Below, one piece after another: positions 1-6,267 of a stretch of DNA of 6,484 nucleotides. This stretch comes from Vulcanimicrobiota bacterium. Its GTDB lineage: Bacteria; Vulcanimicrobiota; Vulcanimicrobiia; Vulcanimicrobiales; Vulcanimicrobiaceae. Under the pieces are notes generated by a model, which made no database searches, was not told the DNA's origin, and was given only the letters and a program-made list of their open reading frames with translations. A program made the translations under genes and the position numbers. Position 1 is the first letter of the stretch. Each line of letters starts with the position of its first letter. The DNA lies in assembly GCA_019233165.1 (NCBI GenBank), contig JAFAMS010000176.1:1-6484 (forward strand), given 5' to 3'.

Positions 1-96
1 GATCCTTGGACTGACGGTTATTCCCACGTATATGCTCCATACACCTAGCGCTTGTCAAGGCTTCTAGCGAGGCAAGCGAGCCCCTCACGCGAAGCT

Positions 97-101
97 GAGG
101 G
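97..101 (+). promoter_or_regulatory. Ribosome binding site of the NCS1 permease
   Basis: GAGGG lies four bases before the ATG at 106. It decides the start codon in favour of this ATG. The in-frame TTG 54 bases upstream has no comparable purine-rich stretch and would add 18 residues unlike the family. Confidence 0.6.
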
Positions 102-105
102 CGCT

Positions 106-1488
106 ATGGAGCACCGCGATGCCGTGATCTACGGCGCCCGCGTCGCCGAGGTCGAACCCTTCGGAATCGAGCCGATCGCTGCGAATGAGCGCCACGGCAA
201 TCCGCGCGATCTCTTCGGGCTGTGGTTCTCGGCCAACGCGGAGACGGCGACGAGGGCGGTCGGCATTTTGACCGCCGCGCTCTACGGGACGAGTCTCCGC
301 GGTGCGATTGCCGGGATCCTGATCGGCAATGCCGTCGGGTACGCGCTACTCGGACTTCTTTCGACGTTCGGCCCGCGCTGGGGTCTTCCGCAGATGATGC
401 AATCGCGACTCGCGTTCGGTTATTACGGGAACGCCGCGCCGGCCGGACTCTCGTTTCTGGCGGGGATCGGGTGGTTCGCCGTCAACTCGGTCCTCGGCGC
501 GTACGCGCTCGGAACGCTCGCGCATCTCGCGTATCTCCCGGCGCTTACGATCATGTTAGCGATCCAGGTTGCGATCGTGGTCTACGGCTACAATATGATC
601 CATCTCTTCGAGCGGCTTTCGCTCGTCGCGCTCGCGTGCGGTTTCGTTTTGCTTGGGCTCGCTACGGTGCAGCGCACCGACTGGCTCGCGCCGTTCGATC
701 CGCGCGCTCCGCTCGCCGCAGGCGGCGAGATCGCCGGTATCGTCCTGGCGCTCGCGCTCTCGTTCTCGTACGTGATCGGCTGGGTCCCCGCGGCGTCGGA
801 CTACTCGCGCTATCTCCCGGCGACGACGCGGCCGAGTGCGATCTGGACCTGGGTGTTCCTCGGCGGCTTCATCCCGTGCACGTTACTCGAGATCATGGGA
901 GCTGCGGCGGTGAAAGCGCTTCCGCAGTACGATCTCGCCGGACTGCAACCGACCGCTGCGGTGACGCTTCTGTTGGGAAACGGCTTCGCCGGCCGGCTCG
1001 GTTTGATCACGATCATGCTCGGCACGCTCACCGCGAATTGTCTGAACCTGTACTCGGGCGCGCTGAGCGGACTCGCCGCAGGGATCAAGATGAAACGCTG
1101 GCAGGCCGCAATCTTCGTCGGCGCAATCGGCGCGACGCTCGCCACGCTCGGTTCTCGTCCCGATAAAACTGCGGAGCTGTATACGAACTTCTTGCTGCTG
1201 CTCGCCGCCTGGGCATCGCCGTGGGCCGGCGTCGTGATCGTCCACTGGTGGAAGACGCGCGCCAACGCGGCCGATCCTTTCGCAGCGCTGCGACCGTTCC
1301 CGCGCCTGCGCGCGGGTCTCATCGCGTGGCTCGTGGGAATCGCGGCGTCGATTCCGTTCCTCGACCAGACGTGGTTCACCGGATGGATCGCGCGCAGCGA
1401 CCCGCGTCTCGGCGACATCTCGTACGAGGTGGGATTCGCGGCCGCGGCCGCAGCGATGCTTCTCCTTTTCCGGCCGCAATCTGCCTGA
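106..1488 (+). CDS. NCS1-family permease (cytosine/purine-type, substrate uncertain)
   Basis: Inner-membrane secondary transporter of the nucleobase:cation symporter-1 family, expected to import a nucleobase or related heterocycle with H+ or Na+. The 460-residue product has about twelve hydrophobic segments (roughly residues 48-62, 66-88, 112-135, 143-160, 168-186, 207-228, 246-268, 296-318, 332-350, 358-381, 402-420, 440-456). Family signatures are IEPI..NERHG (21-31) followed by LWFSANAE (39-46), the loop GLPQMMQSRLAFG (93-105), GWFAVNS (122-128), SDYSRYLP (231-238) and NCLNLYSG (311-318). W123 and the asparagines at 311/314 probably correspond to substrate-site positions known from Mhp1; that alignment was done by eye. 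The ATG at 106 is preferred over a TTG at 52, because GAGGG lies just upstream and family homology begins near residue 17. The gene stands alone on this strand, and no catabolic partner (for example a deaminase) is in view, so cytosine, purine, allantoin or a thiamin precursor all remain possible. Confidence 0.9.
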   Translation: MEHRDAVIYGARVAEVEPFGIEPIAANERHGNPRDLFGLWFSANAETATRAVGILTAALYGTSLRGAIAGILIGNAVGYALLGLLSTFGPRWGLPQMMQSRLAFGYYGNAAPAGLSFLAGIGWFAVNSVLGAYALGTLAHLAYLPALTIMLAIQVAIVVYGYNMIHLFERLSLVALACGFVLLGLATVQRTDWLAPFDPRAPLAAGGEIAGIVLALALSFSYVIGWVPAASDYSRYLPATTRPSAIWTWVFLGGFIPCTLLEIMGAAAVKALPQYDLAGLQPTAAVTLLLGNGFAGRLGLITIMLGTLTANCLNLYSGALSGLAAGIKMKRWQAAIFVGAIGATLATLGSRPDKTAELYTNFLLLLAAWASPWAGVVIVHWWKTRANAADPFAALRPFPRLRAGLIAWLVGIAASIPFLDQTWFTGWIARSDPRLGDISYEVGFAAAAAAMLLLFRPQSA

Positions 1489-1501
1489 GATTAAGGCCCC
1501 T

Positions 1502-2686
1502 TCAGAACGCGTTGAAGCCGGTTAACGCTTGACCGAGGATGAGCGCGTGGACGTCGTGCGTTCCCTCGTAGGTGTAGACCGATTCGAGGTTCGCCATGTG
1601 CCGCATCGGATTGTATTCGGCTAGGATCCCGTTCGCGCCGAGCATCCGGCGGCATTTGCGCGCGACGTCGCACGCGATGTCGACGTTGTTGCGCTTCGCA
1701 AGGCTGACTTGCTGCGGCGTCGCTACTCCGGCGTCTTTGAGCCTCCCGAGATGGTACGCCAGGAGCTGACCTTTCGTGATCTCGGTCAGCATCTCGGCGA
1801 GCCGCTCTTGCTGAATCTGTTTCGCGCCTAACGGCGCGCCGAAGACCTCGCGCGTCTTGCTGTACTCGAGCGCCTGCTCGAAACATGCGATCGCGGCGCC
1901 GAGCGCGCCCCACGCAATCCCGTAGCGCGCCTGCGTAAGGCACATCAGCGGCGATTTCAGCCCGCCGCTCTTCGGCAAGATCGCATCGGCGGGGAGCTCG
2001 ACGTCGGTGAAGGCCAGCTCGCTCGTGTCGGAGGCGCGCAGCGAGTGCTTCCCTTTTTGGTCGCGTGCGGTGAAACCGCGCATCCCGCGCTCCACGAGAA
2101 AGCCGCGGACCGAGCTCTCGTCGCCGTCGTCCGTCTTTGCCCACACGACCGCGACGTCGGCGCGCGAGCCGTTGGTGATCCACATCTTCGAGCCGTTGAG
2201 AACCCAGCCGTCGCCTTTGCGCCGGGCGCGCGTCAGCATCCCCGCCGGATTCGAGCCGTAGTCCGGCTCGGTGAGACCGAAGCAACCGAATTTTTCGCCG
2301 GACGCGAGCGCCGGGAGCCAGCGACGGCGCTGCTCCTCGCTCCCGAACGAATAGATCGGATACATAACCAGCGAGCCTTGCACGCTCGCGAACGAGCGCA
2401 GCCCCGAATCGCCGCGCTCCAGCTCCTGCATGATGAGCCCGTACGCGATGTTATCGAGACCCGCACAGCCGTATTCTTCGGGAAGTGTCGGCCCGAAAAC
2501 GCCGAGAGCCGCGAGCTCCGCGACGATCTCGCTGGGGAATCGCCCCTCCATCCATGCGTCGTCGATGATCGGCAAGACGCGCTCGTCGACGAATTCGCGC
2601 ACGGTGTCCCTGATCTGACGCTGTTCGGGCGTGAAGAATTCGTCGATATTGTAGAAGTCGAGCGGTTTCGTCCGCGTTGCCTGCAT
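1502..2686 (-). CDS. gcdH: Glutaryl-CoA dehydrogenase (acyl-CoA dehydrogenase family)
   Basis: FAD enzyme that oxidises glutaryl-CoA to glutaconyl-CoA and decarboxylates it to crotonyl-CoA, passing electrons to ETF. It is a step in lysine, tryptophan and some aromatic-acid degradation, and acts in the cytoplasm. The 394 residues match full family length. The N-terminal helical domain covers about 15-135, with ELERGDSGLRS (88-98) and SVQGSLVMYPI (101-111). The middle beta domain follows, with CFGLTEPDYGSNP (135-147) and WITNGSRAD (169-177). The C-terminal domain holds ARYGIAWGALGA (253-264), RLKD (315-318) and TYEGTHDVHALILG (372-385). By comparison with human GCDH, E374 is the catalytic base, R97 contacts the glutaryl carboxylate, and E90 matches the Glu next to it in the decarboxylating enzymes. 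The ATG start has GAGGA four bases upstream. The gene follows the aldo/keto reductase after 13 bases and so is the last gene of that unit. A non-decarboxylating relative is less likely but cannot be excluded by eye. Confidence 0.93.
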   Translation of the reverse strand: MQATRTKPLDFYNIDEFFTPEQRQIRDTVREFVDERVLPIIDDAWMEGRFPSEIVAELAALGVFGPTLPEEYGCAGLDNIAYGLIMQELERGDSGLRSFASVQGSLVMYPIYSFGSEEQRRRWLPALASGEKFGCFGLTEPDYGSNPAGMLTRARRKGDGWVLNGSKMWITNGSRADVAVVWAKTDDGDESSVRGFLVERGMRGFTARDQKGKHSLRASDTSELAFTDVELPADAILPKSGGLKSPLMCLTQARYGIAWGALGAAIACFEQALEYSKTREVFGAPLGAKQIQQERLAEMLTEITKGQLLAYHLGRLKDAGVATPQQVSLAKRNNVDIACDVARKCRRMLGANGILAEYNPMRHMANLESVYTYEGTHDVHALILGQALTGFNAF

Positions 2687-2690
2687 GCCG

Positions 2691-2695
2691 TCCTC
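2691..2695 (-). promoter_or_regulatory. Ribosome binding site of gcdH
   Basis: GAGGA on the minus strand, four bases before the gcdH ATG. It lies wholly inside the 13-base gap after the TAA of the aldo/keto reductase, as expected for co-translated genes. Confidence 0.6.
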
Positions 2696-2699
2696 GCGC

Positions 2700-3668
2700 T
2701 TACCGGTTGGCGTGGCTCATGTCGGCGTAGCGCATCCCGGCAAACGCTCCCTTCGGCGCGACCTGCTCGATCGAAGCGAGCTGCTCCGGCGTCAGGACGA
2801 TCTCCGTCGCCGCAACGTTCTGCTCGAGATACTTGCGCCGCTTCGTCCCTGGGATCGGGACGACGTCGTCGCCGCGGCTGAGGACCCAGGCGAGGGCGAG
2901 CTGGCTCGTCGTGACGCTCATCTCGCGTGCGAGCTCGCCGAGTCGCGCGACGATCGCCGCGTTCTTCTCGAAGTTGTCGCCTTCGAAGCGCGGCGAGCCG
3001 GCGCGCATGTCGCCTTCGCCGATGTCTTCGCGCTTCACCGTCCCTGCGAGGAACCCACGCCCGAGCGGGCTGTACGGAACGAACCCGATCCCGAGCTCGT
3101 GAGCGGTCGCGTACGAGCCGGTCTCTTCGGGATCGCGTGACCAGAGCGACCACTCCGACTGCAGCGCAGTGATCGGGTGGACTTTGTGCGCGCGCCGCAC
3201 GTTCTCCGGCTTCGCTTCGGAGAGGCCGAGGAAGCGTACTTTTCCTGCCTTCACGAGCTCGGCCATTGCGCCGACCGTTTCTTCGATCGGGACCTCGTAG
3301 TCGATCCGGTGTTGATAGTAGAGATCGATCGTCTCGATCCCGAGGCGGCGCAGCGATGCGTCGCAGGCCTCCCGCACGTACTCCGGCCGGCTATCGTAGC
3401 GCCGCGGCCCGTCGCGGCGCTGGCCGAACTTCGTCGCGACGACCGCCCGGTCGCGCCTTCCGCGCAGCGCGCGACCGACGAGCTCTTCGTTATGACCGAC
3501 GCCGTACACGTCGGCGGTGTCGAAGAAATTCAGTCCGAGCTCGAGCGCGCGATGGATCGTCGCGATGCTTTCGGCTTCGTCCGCCGCCCCGTACGAGTCC
3601 GACATCCCCATGCATCCGAGTCCGATCGCGGAAACGGTAAGCGAGCCCCCCAACCTGCGTTGCTGCAT
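2700..3668 (-). CDS. Aldo/keto reductase (NADP-dependent, AKR superfamily)
   Basis: Cytoplasmic (alpha/beta)8-barrel oxidoreductase that interconverts aldehydes or ketones and alcohols with NADP(H); the substrate cannot be told from sequence. The 322-residue product shows the complete catalytic tetrad: D50 and Y55 in FFDTADVYG (48-56), K80 in VVATKFG (76-82) and H120 in LYYQHRID (116-123). The cofactor-binding stretch is [13 protein letters not shown] (272-284). [21 protein letters not shown] (3-23) is the usual N-terminal strand of the AKR group annotated as general stress protein 69/IolS/YajO-like. The start is set at the ATG at 3668 because AKR homology begins there. A GTG at 3764 would add 32 arginine-rich residues with no family match. 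A GGAG sits ten bases upstream, a slightly long spacing. The gene ends 13 bases before gcdH, which suggests a shared transcript, but a common pathway is not proven; AKRs are often promiscuous detoxifying enzymes. Confidence 0.92.
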   Translation of the reverse strand: MQQRRLGGSLTVSAIGLGCMGMSDSYGAADEAESIATIHRALELGLNFFDTADVYGVGHNEELVGRALRGRRDRAVVATKFGQRRDGPRRYDSRPEYVREACDASLRRLGIETIDLYYQHRIDYEVPIEETVGAMAELVKAGKVRFLGLSEAKPENVRRAHKVHPITALQSEWSLWSRDPEETGSYATAHELGIGFVPYSPLGRGFLAGTVKREDIGEGDMRAGSPRFEGDNFEKNAAIVARLGELAREMSVTTSQLALAWVLSRGDDVVPIPGTKRRKYLEQNVAATEIVLTPEQLASIEQVAPKGAFAGMRYADMSHANR

Positions 3669-3699
3669 TCTAACGGCGCTCCGCCCCAGGCTCCGCGCC

Positions 3700-3718
3700 C
3701 CCCGCGCTTTGCGCAGGG
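3700..3718 (-). repeat. GC-rich hairpin in the leader of the aldo/keto reductase gene
   Basis: Minus-strand RNA can form an eight-pair stem, CCCUGCGC with GCGCGGGG (one U-G pair), around an AAA triloop. It lies in the 117-base gap between the SRPBCC gene and the aldo/keto reductase, about 30 bases before the reductase ATG. No U-run follows, so it is not a classical intrinsic terminator. It could be an attenuator, a processing or stability element, or a by-product of high GC. The rest of the gap shows no promoter I would defend. Confidence 0.4.
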
Positions 3719-3785
3719 CCCCCGACCCGACCTCGCAACGACGCCGTCGCACGATTTCTACCACGCTGTGCTCGGTCCATCACCA

Positions 3786-4220
3786 TCACCTTTTTAACAC
3801 GCGAGCGATCTTGTCGAACAGCGCGTTCATCGTGCGCTCGTGGACGTCTTCGAAACGGCGCCAGAAGAGCCGGCCCTCCGGCTCGGAAAGCTCGGCTTCG
3901 ATCCGGTGGGTGACCGTCGTTTGCTTCCCGTCGGCGGTTATGTAGTAGCCGTGCGTGCCGGCGACGCCGTCGTTCAGGAATTTCCAGACGATCCGCTCCT
4001 CCGGGACGACCTCCTCGAGGACCGCATGCACCCCGCTATGCCATTCCTCGGTTCGTCCCGGGACGAGCGGGCCCGGCGAACGCATGAAAGGCTGCGACGC
4101 AAACGGCCACACGGCGTCGGCCGAGGTTCCCATGTCGACGAGCAACTGGAAAATCCGGCGTTTCGTCCCGGTAAAGGTCCGCTGGTGCGAGATCGAGAGC
4201 GGCGGGGTCGAGGTTGCCAT
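3786..4220 (-). CDS. SRPBCC-superfamily (START-like/polyketide cyclase-type) protein
   Basis: Small soluble protein of 144 residues, the usual size for a single-domain SRPBCC helix-grip fold with a hydrophobic ligand pocket. It has an opening strand (about 8-16), a short helix (19-30, TKRRIFQLLVDM), then the sequence pattern W37PF..QPFMRSPGPLVPG (37-55). A run of strands follows: EWHSGVHAVLEEVVPEERIVWKF (59-81), GTHGYYITAD (88-97) and TTVTHRIEAEL (101-111). The long C-terminal helix (118-143) is typical of the fold. No catalytic residues can be assigned, so no reaction is claimed; binding of a lipid or other hydrophobic ligand is the family norm. The ATG at 4220 is the most upstream start in this frame. 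It has no clear Shine-Dalgarno sequence, and it follows the phosphatase gene by 46 bases containing a perfect hairpin. Co-transcription with the phosphatase is likely; a functional link is only guilt by association. Confidence 0.8.
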   Translation of the reverse strand: MATSTPPLSISHQRTFTGTKRRIFQLLVDMGTSADAVWPFASQPFMRSPGPLVPGRTEEWHSGVHAVLEEVVPEERIVWKFLNDGVAGTHGYYITADGKQTTVTHRIEAELSEPEGRLFWRRFEDVHERTMNALFDKIARVLKR

Positions 4221-4238
4221 TGCGGCGGAGTTCGCTAC

Positions 4239-4263
4239 GAGCGGCGTTTCCCCACTGCCGCTC
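4239..4263 (-). repeat. Perfect 7-bp inverted repeat between the phosphatase and SRPBCC genes
   Basis: GAGCGGC and GCCGCTC (4239-4245 and 4257-4263) form a perfect seven-pair stem with an 11-base loop. The stem begins three bases after the phosphatase stop codon and fills most of the 46-base gap. No T-run follows on either strand, so an intrinsic terminator is unlikely. In the minus-strand mRNA it would fold 18 bases before the SRPBCC start, where it could lower downstream expression or protect the upstream message. Confidence 0.4.
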
Positions 4264-4266
4264 CGG

Positions 4267-6258
4267 TCAACCGAGCGGGAGCCTGACCCGAACGTGGGTC
4301 CCGAACCCCGGGATCCGCCGGACGTCGAGCGACCGCCCGAGCGTCGCGATCAGATAGAGTCCACGTCCGCTCTCGCTGAGCGGATCGAGGGGGAGCCGTC
4401 CCCGCCAGCTGAATCCCGGGCCCCGGTCGATGACGTCGAGGACCGCGCCACGGTCCTCTCGGGCAAGCCCGATGTCGACCGGACCGGGCGTGTACCGCGA
4501 CGCGTTCCCAACCAGCTCGCCGAACACGGCTTCCGCGGCGGCCGCCTGGCGCGGATCCGCACCCATCGTGTGGAGACGCTCGACGAACGCGCGGCGGACC
4601 GCCTGCGCCGAAACGGCTTCGGCGGCGTCGAACGTCCAGGTCGTACCGGCCGCGACGCGCAGGCTGAGGATCGCAACGTCGTCGGGCGCGGCCTGCGGGA
4701 GCGCGAGCGCGCGCAGGAGCTGCGCGGCATCGCTCGCGACGGCGAACGCGGGGTCGAGCAACGACCCCATTACGAACTCCATGCCGGCGGCGATGTCTTT
4801 TCCAGCTTCGACGAGTCCGTCCGTGAAGCAGACGAGCAGTTCGCCGGCACGCAACGTCTCCGTCCGCGTCGTCAACTTCTCGAAGCCTTCGAGACCGAGC
4901 GGAAGATCGGGATCGGGGAAACGCCGGACGAGTCCTTCGGGTGAACGGACGAGCGGCGGCGGATGGCCTGCGCTCGCGTAGCGAAGCACGCGCGTTTGGC
5001 TCTCGTAGATAGCGACGAACGCCGTGACGTAGACGTCCGGATGCTCTCGCCGTAGGGAGGCGTCCGCGATCCGCAAGAGGCGCGCGGGGTCGCGCTCGAT
5101 CGCGCTCGCGACTCGGATCGCTTGCCGCAATTTCCCCATCGGGATCGCGGCGCCCAACCCGTGACCCCCCACGTCGCCGATCGAGAAGCAAAACGTTCCG
5201 TCGCCGAGCTCGAAGGCGTCGTACCAATCGCCGCCGATCTCGGATTCGGCGCTCTCTGCGCTCGCGTAGATCGCGCTGAACGACAGCTGTTCCGTGCGCG
5301 GGAGCGATCCTGGGAGAAACGACGCTTGGAGCGTGCGCGCGATCAGGTTTTGTTGCTCGTAGAGATGCTGCAGCGTCTCTTCGGCGCGCTTGCGCAAGAC
5401 GAGCTCGGCTACCCGCGTCGCGACGTCGGTGTAGAAAGGAAGATCGGCGCGTTCGTACGGCTCCTCGTCGCTGGTGCGCATCCAGCTCAGCGCGCCGACG
5501 ATCGTCCCTTCGGCGATCATCGGCATCCTGATTCCCGAGCGGATCGAGACGCGTCGACGCAGCTCGAGATGGCGCGGACTGTGTACCTCGTGGCCGACGA
5601 CGGATTCGTCGATCGCCGAGAACACTTCCGGGATCCCGCTGCGCGCCGCTCCCCAGGACGAGTTGCCGATCGGGGGCGCCGTTCGATAGAGCTCGCGTAG
5701 CTCGAGGAGCGCGCCCTTGCGATCGGGGTCGCCGGCGACGAAAACGTCCTCGAACGAGCCGTCGGGTGCGAACAAATCGATCGCACACGCATCGGCGAAA
5801 CGGGGGATCGTCATCTCGACGAAGCTACCGAGCGCCGTGCGATAATCGGGGCTGCTTTCGAAGAGGCGCGTCACCGCGAGCAAAAACTCAAGCCGCTCGC
5901 GGCTGCGCTTCTCATCGTGGACGTCCGACGAGATCCCGACGTAGTTGCTGACGCGGCCCTGCCCGTCCCGCAGAACGAGCGCGCGCTCGCGGAACCAGCG
6001 ATAGGCGCCGTCGCGCCGTCGAATACGGTTCTCGAGGACGTACGGACGGCCGTCTTTTACGAATGCGCGCCAAGCGTGCTGGGTCGCGGCGCGGTCGCCG
6101 GGGTGGATGTATTCTAGGACTTCGTCGGCGGCGAGATCCGCGGGAGCGCCGGTATAGCGCTGCCACTGCGCGCTGAAGCGCAGGCGACGCCCGTCGGGTC
6201 CGGCGATCCAAGCGATCTCCGGAACTTGATCGAGCCCGAAAAGCTCGATCCCCGTCAC
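4267..6258 (-). CDS. PAS-GAF-PP2C (SpoIIE/RsbU) phosphatase with C-terminal RsbW-like HATPase domain
   Basis: Cytoplasmic signalling protein of 663 residues that combines sensor, serine phosphatase and anti-sigma-kinase-like modules. Residues 8-115 form a PAS_3-type fold, including FSAQWQRYTG (28-37), IHPGDR (51-56) and RRDGAYRWF (81-89). Residues 120-290 look like a GAF domain. A short helix (about 288-312) leads to the PPM/PP2C phosphatase (about 322-535): EIGGDWYDAF (340-349, metal ligand D344), GDVGGHGLGAA (361-371, D362), YASAGHPPPLV (427-437), FTDGLVEA (478-485, D480) and DDVAILSL (526-533). The C-terminal GHKL ATPase (about 540-663) has the N box ELVGNASRYT (581-590, N585), DRGPGF (611-616) and GRGLYLI (631-637). 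Such proteins normally dephosphorylate an anti-sigma antagonist (RsbV/SpoIIAA type) while the ATPase phosphorylates it or binds a sigma factor; neither partner is encoded nearby. No membrane helix or signal peptide is seen. The GTG start lies nine bases after rpsJ, in the same frame, with no usable Shine-Dalgarno sequence, so translation is probably coupled to rpsJ. Confidence 0.93.
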   Translation of the reverse strand: MTGIELFGLDQVPEIAWIAGPDGRRLRFSAQWQRYTGAPADLAADEVLEYIHPGDRAATQHAWRAFVKDGRPYVLENRIRRRDGAYRWFRERALVLRDGQGRVSNYVGISSDVHDEKRSRERLEFLLAVTRLFESSPDYRTALGSFVEMTIPRFADACAIDLFAPDGSFEDVFVAGDPDRKGALLELRELYRTAPPIGNSSWGAARSGIPEVFSAIDESVVGHEVHSPRHLELRRRVSIRSGIRMPMIAEGTIVGALSWMRTSDEEPYERADLPFYTDVATRVAELVLRKRAEETLQHLYEQQNLIARTLQASFLPGSLPRTEQLSFSAIYASAESAESEIGGDWYDAFELGDGTFCFSIGDVGGHGLGAAIPMGKLRQAIRVASAIERDPARLLRIADASLRREHPDVYVTAFVAIYESQTRVLRYASAGHPPPLVRSPEGLVRRFPDPDLPLGLEGFEKLTTRTETLRAGELLVCFTDGLVEAGKDIAAGMEFVMGSLLDPAFAVASDAAQLLRALALPQAAPDDVAILSLRVAAGTTWTFDAAEAVSAQAVRRAFVERLHTMGADPRQAAAAEAVFGELVGNASRYTPGPVDIGLAREDRGAVLDVIDRGPGFSWRGRLPLDPLSESGRGLYLIATLGRSLDVRRIPGFGTHVRVRLPLG

Positions 6259-6267
6259 GAGGAGAGC

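Noticed and set aside
6..34. Possible promoter TTGGAC - 17 bases - TATATG before the permease
   Set aside because: The spacing is good, but the -35 matches consensus at only three of six positions and the window begins too close to judge it.
52..105. TTG-started extension of the permease by 18 residues
   Set aside because: The downstream ATG at 106 has a GAGGG ribosome binding site and fits the family N-terminus; the extra residues show no family pattern.
49..105. Possible riboswitch or structured leader before the permease (CGCTTG/CAAGCG stem, and CTGAG resembling a TPP motif)
   Set aside because: Only one six-base stem with an 18-base loop is seen, and the other conserved TPP-riboswitch blocks are absent.
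222..1166. 314-residue plus-strand frame inside the permease gene
   Set aside because: Arg/Asp-rich shadow of the +1 frame with no hydrophobic pattern or motif.
2045..2881. 278-residue plus-strand frame antisense to gcdH and the reductase
   Set aside because: Composition mirrors the opposite-strand codons, no domain is recognisable, and it has no spacing consistent with a gene.
2233..3153. 306-residue open frame on the minus strand spanning the reductase-gcdH junction
   Set aside because: Arg/Ser-rich shadow that would overlap both well-supported genes and ignore their stop and start sites.
3669..3764. GTG-started N-terminal extension of the aldo/keto reductase
   Set aside because: The 32 extra residues are arginine-rich and cross the GC hairpin; AKR homology starts at the ATG at 3668.
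3955..4944. 329-residue open frame on the plus strand opposite the SRPBCC and phosphatase genes
   Set aside because: Low-complexity Arg/Glu/Pro composition and no family motifs; antisense to two supported genes.
4235..5788. 517-residue open frame on the minus strand inside the phosphatase gene
   Set aside because: Extremely arginine-rich, no recognisable domain, and overlaps a clearly homologous gene in another frame; a typical high-GC shadow.
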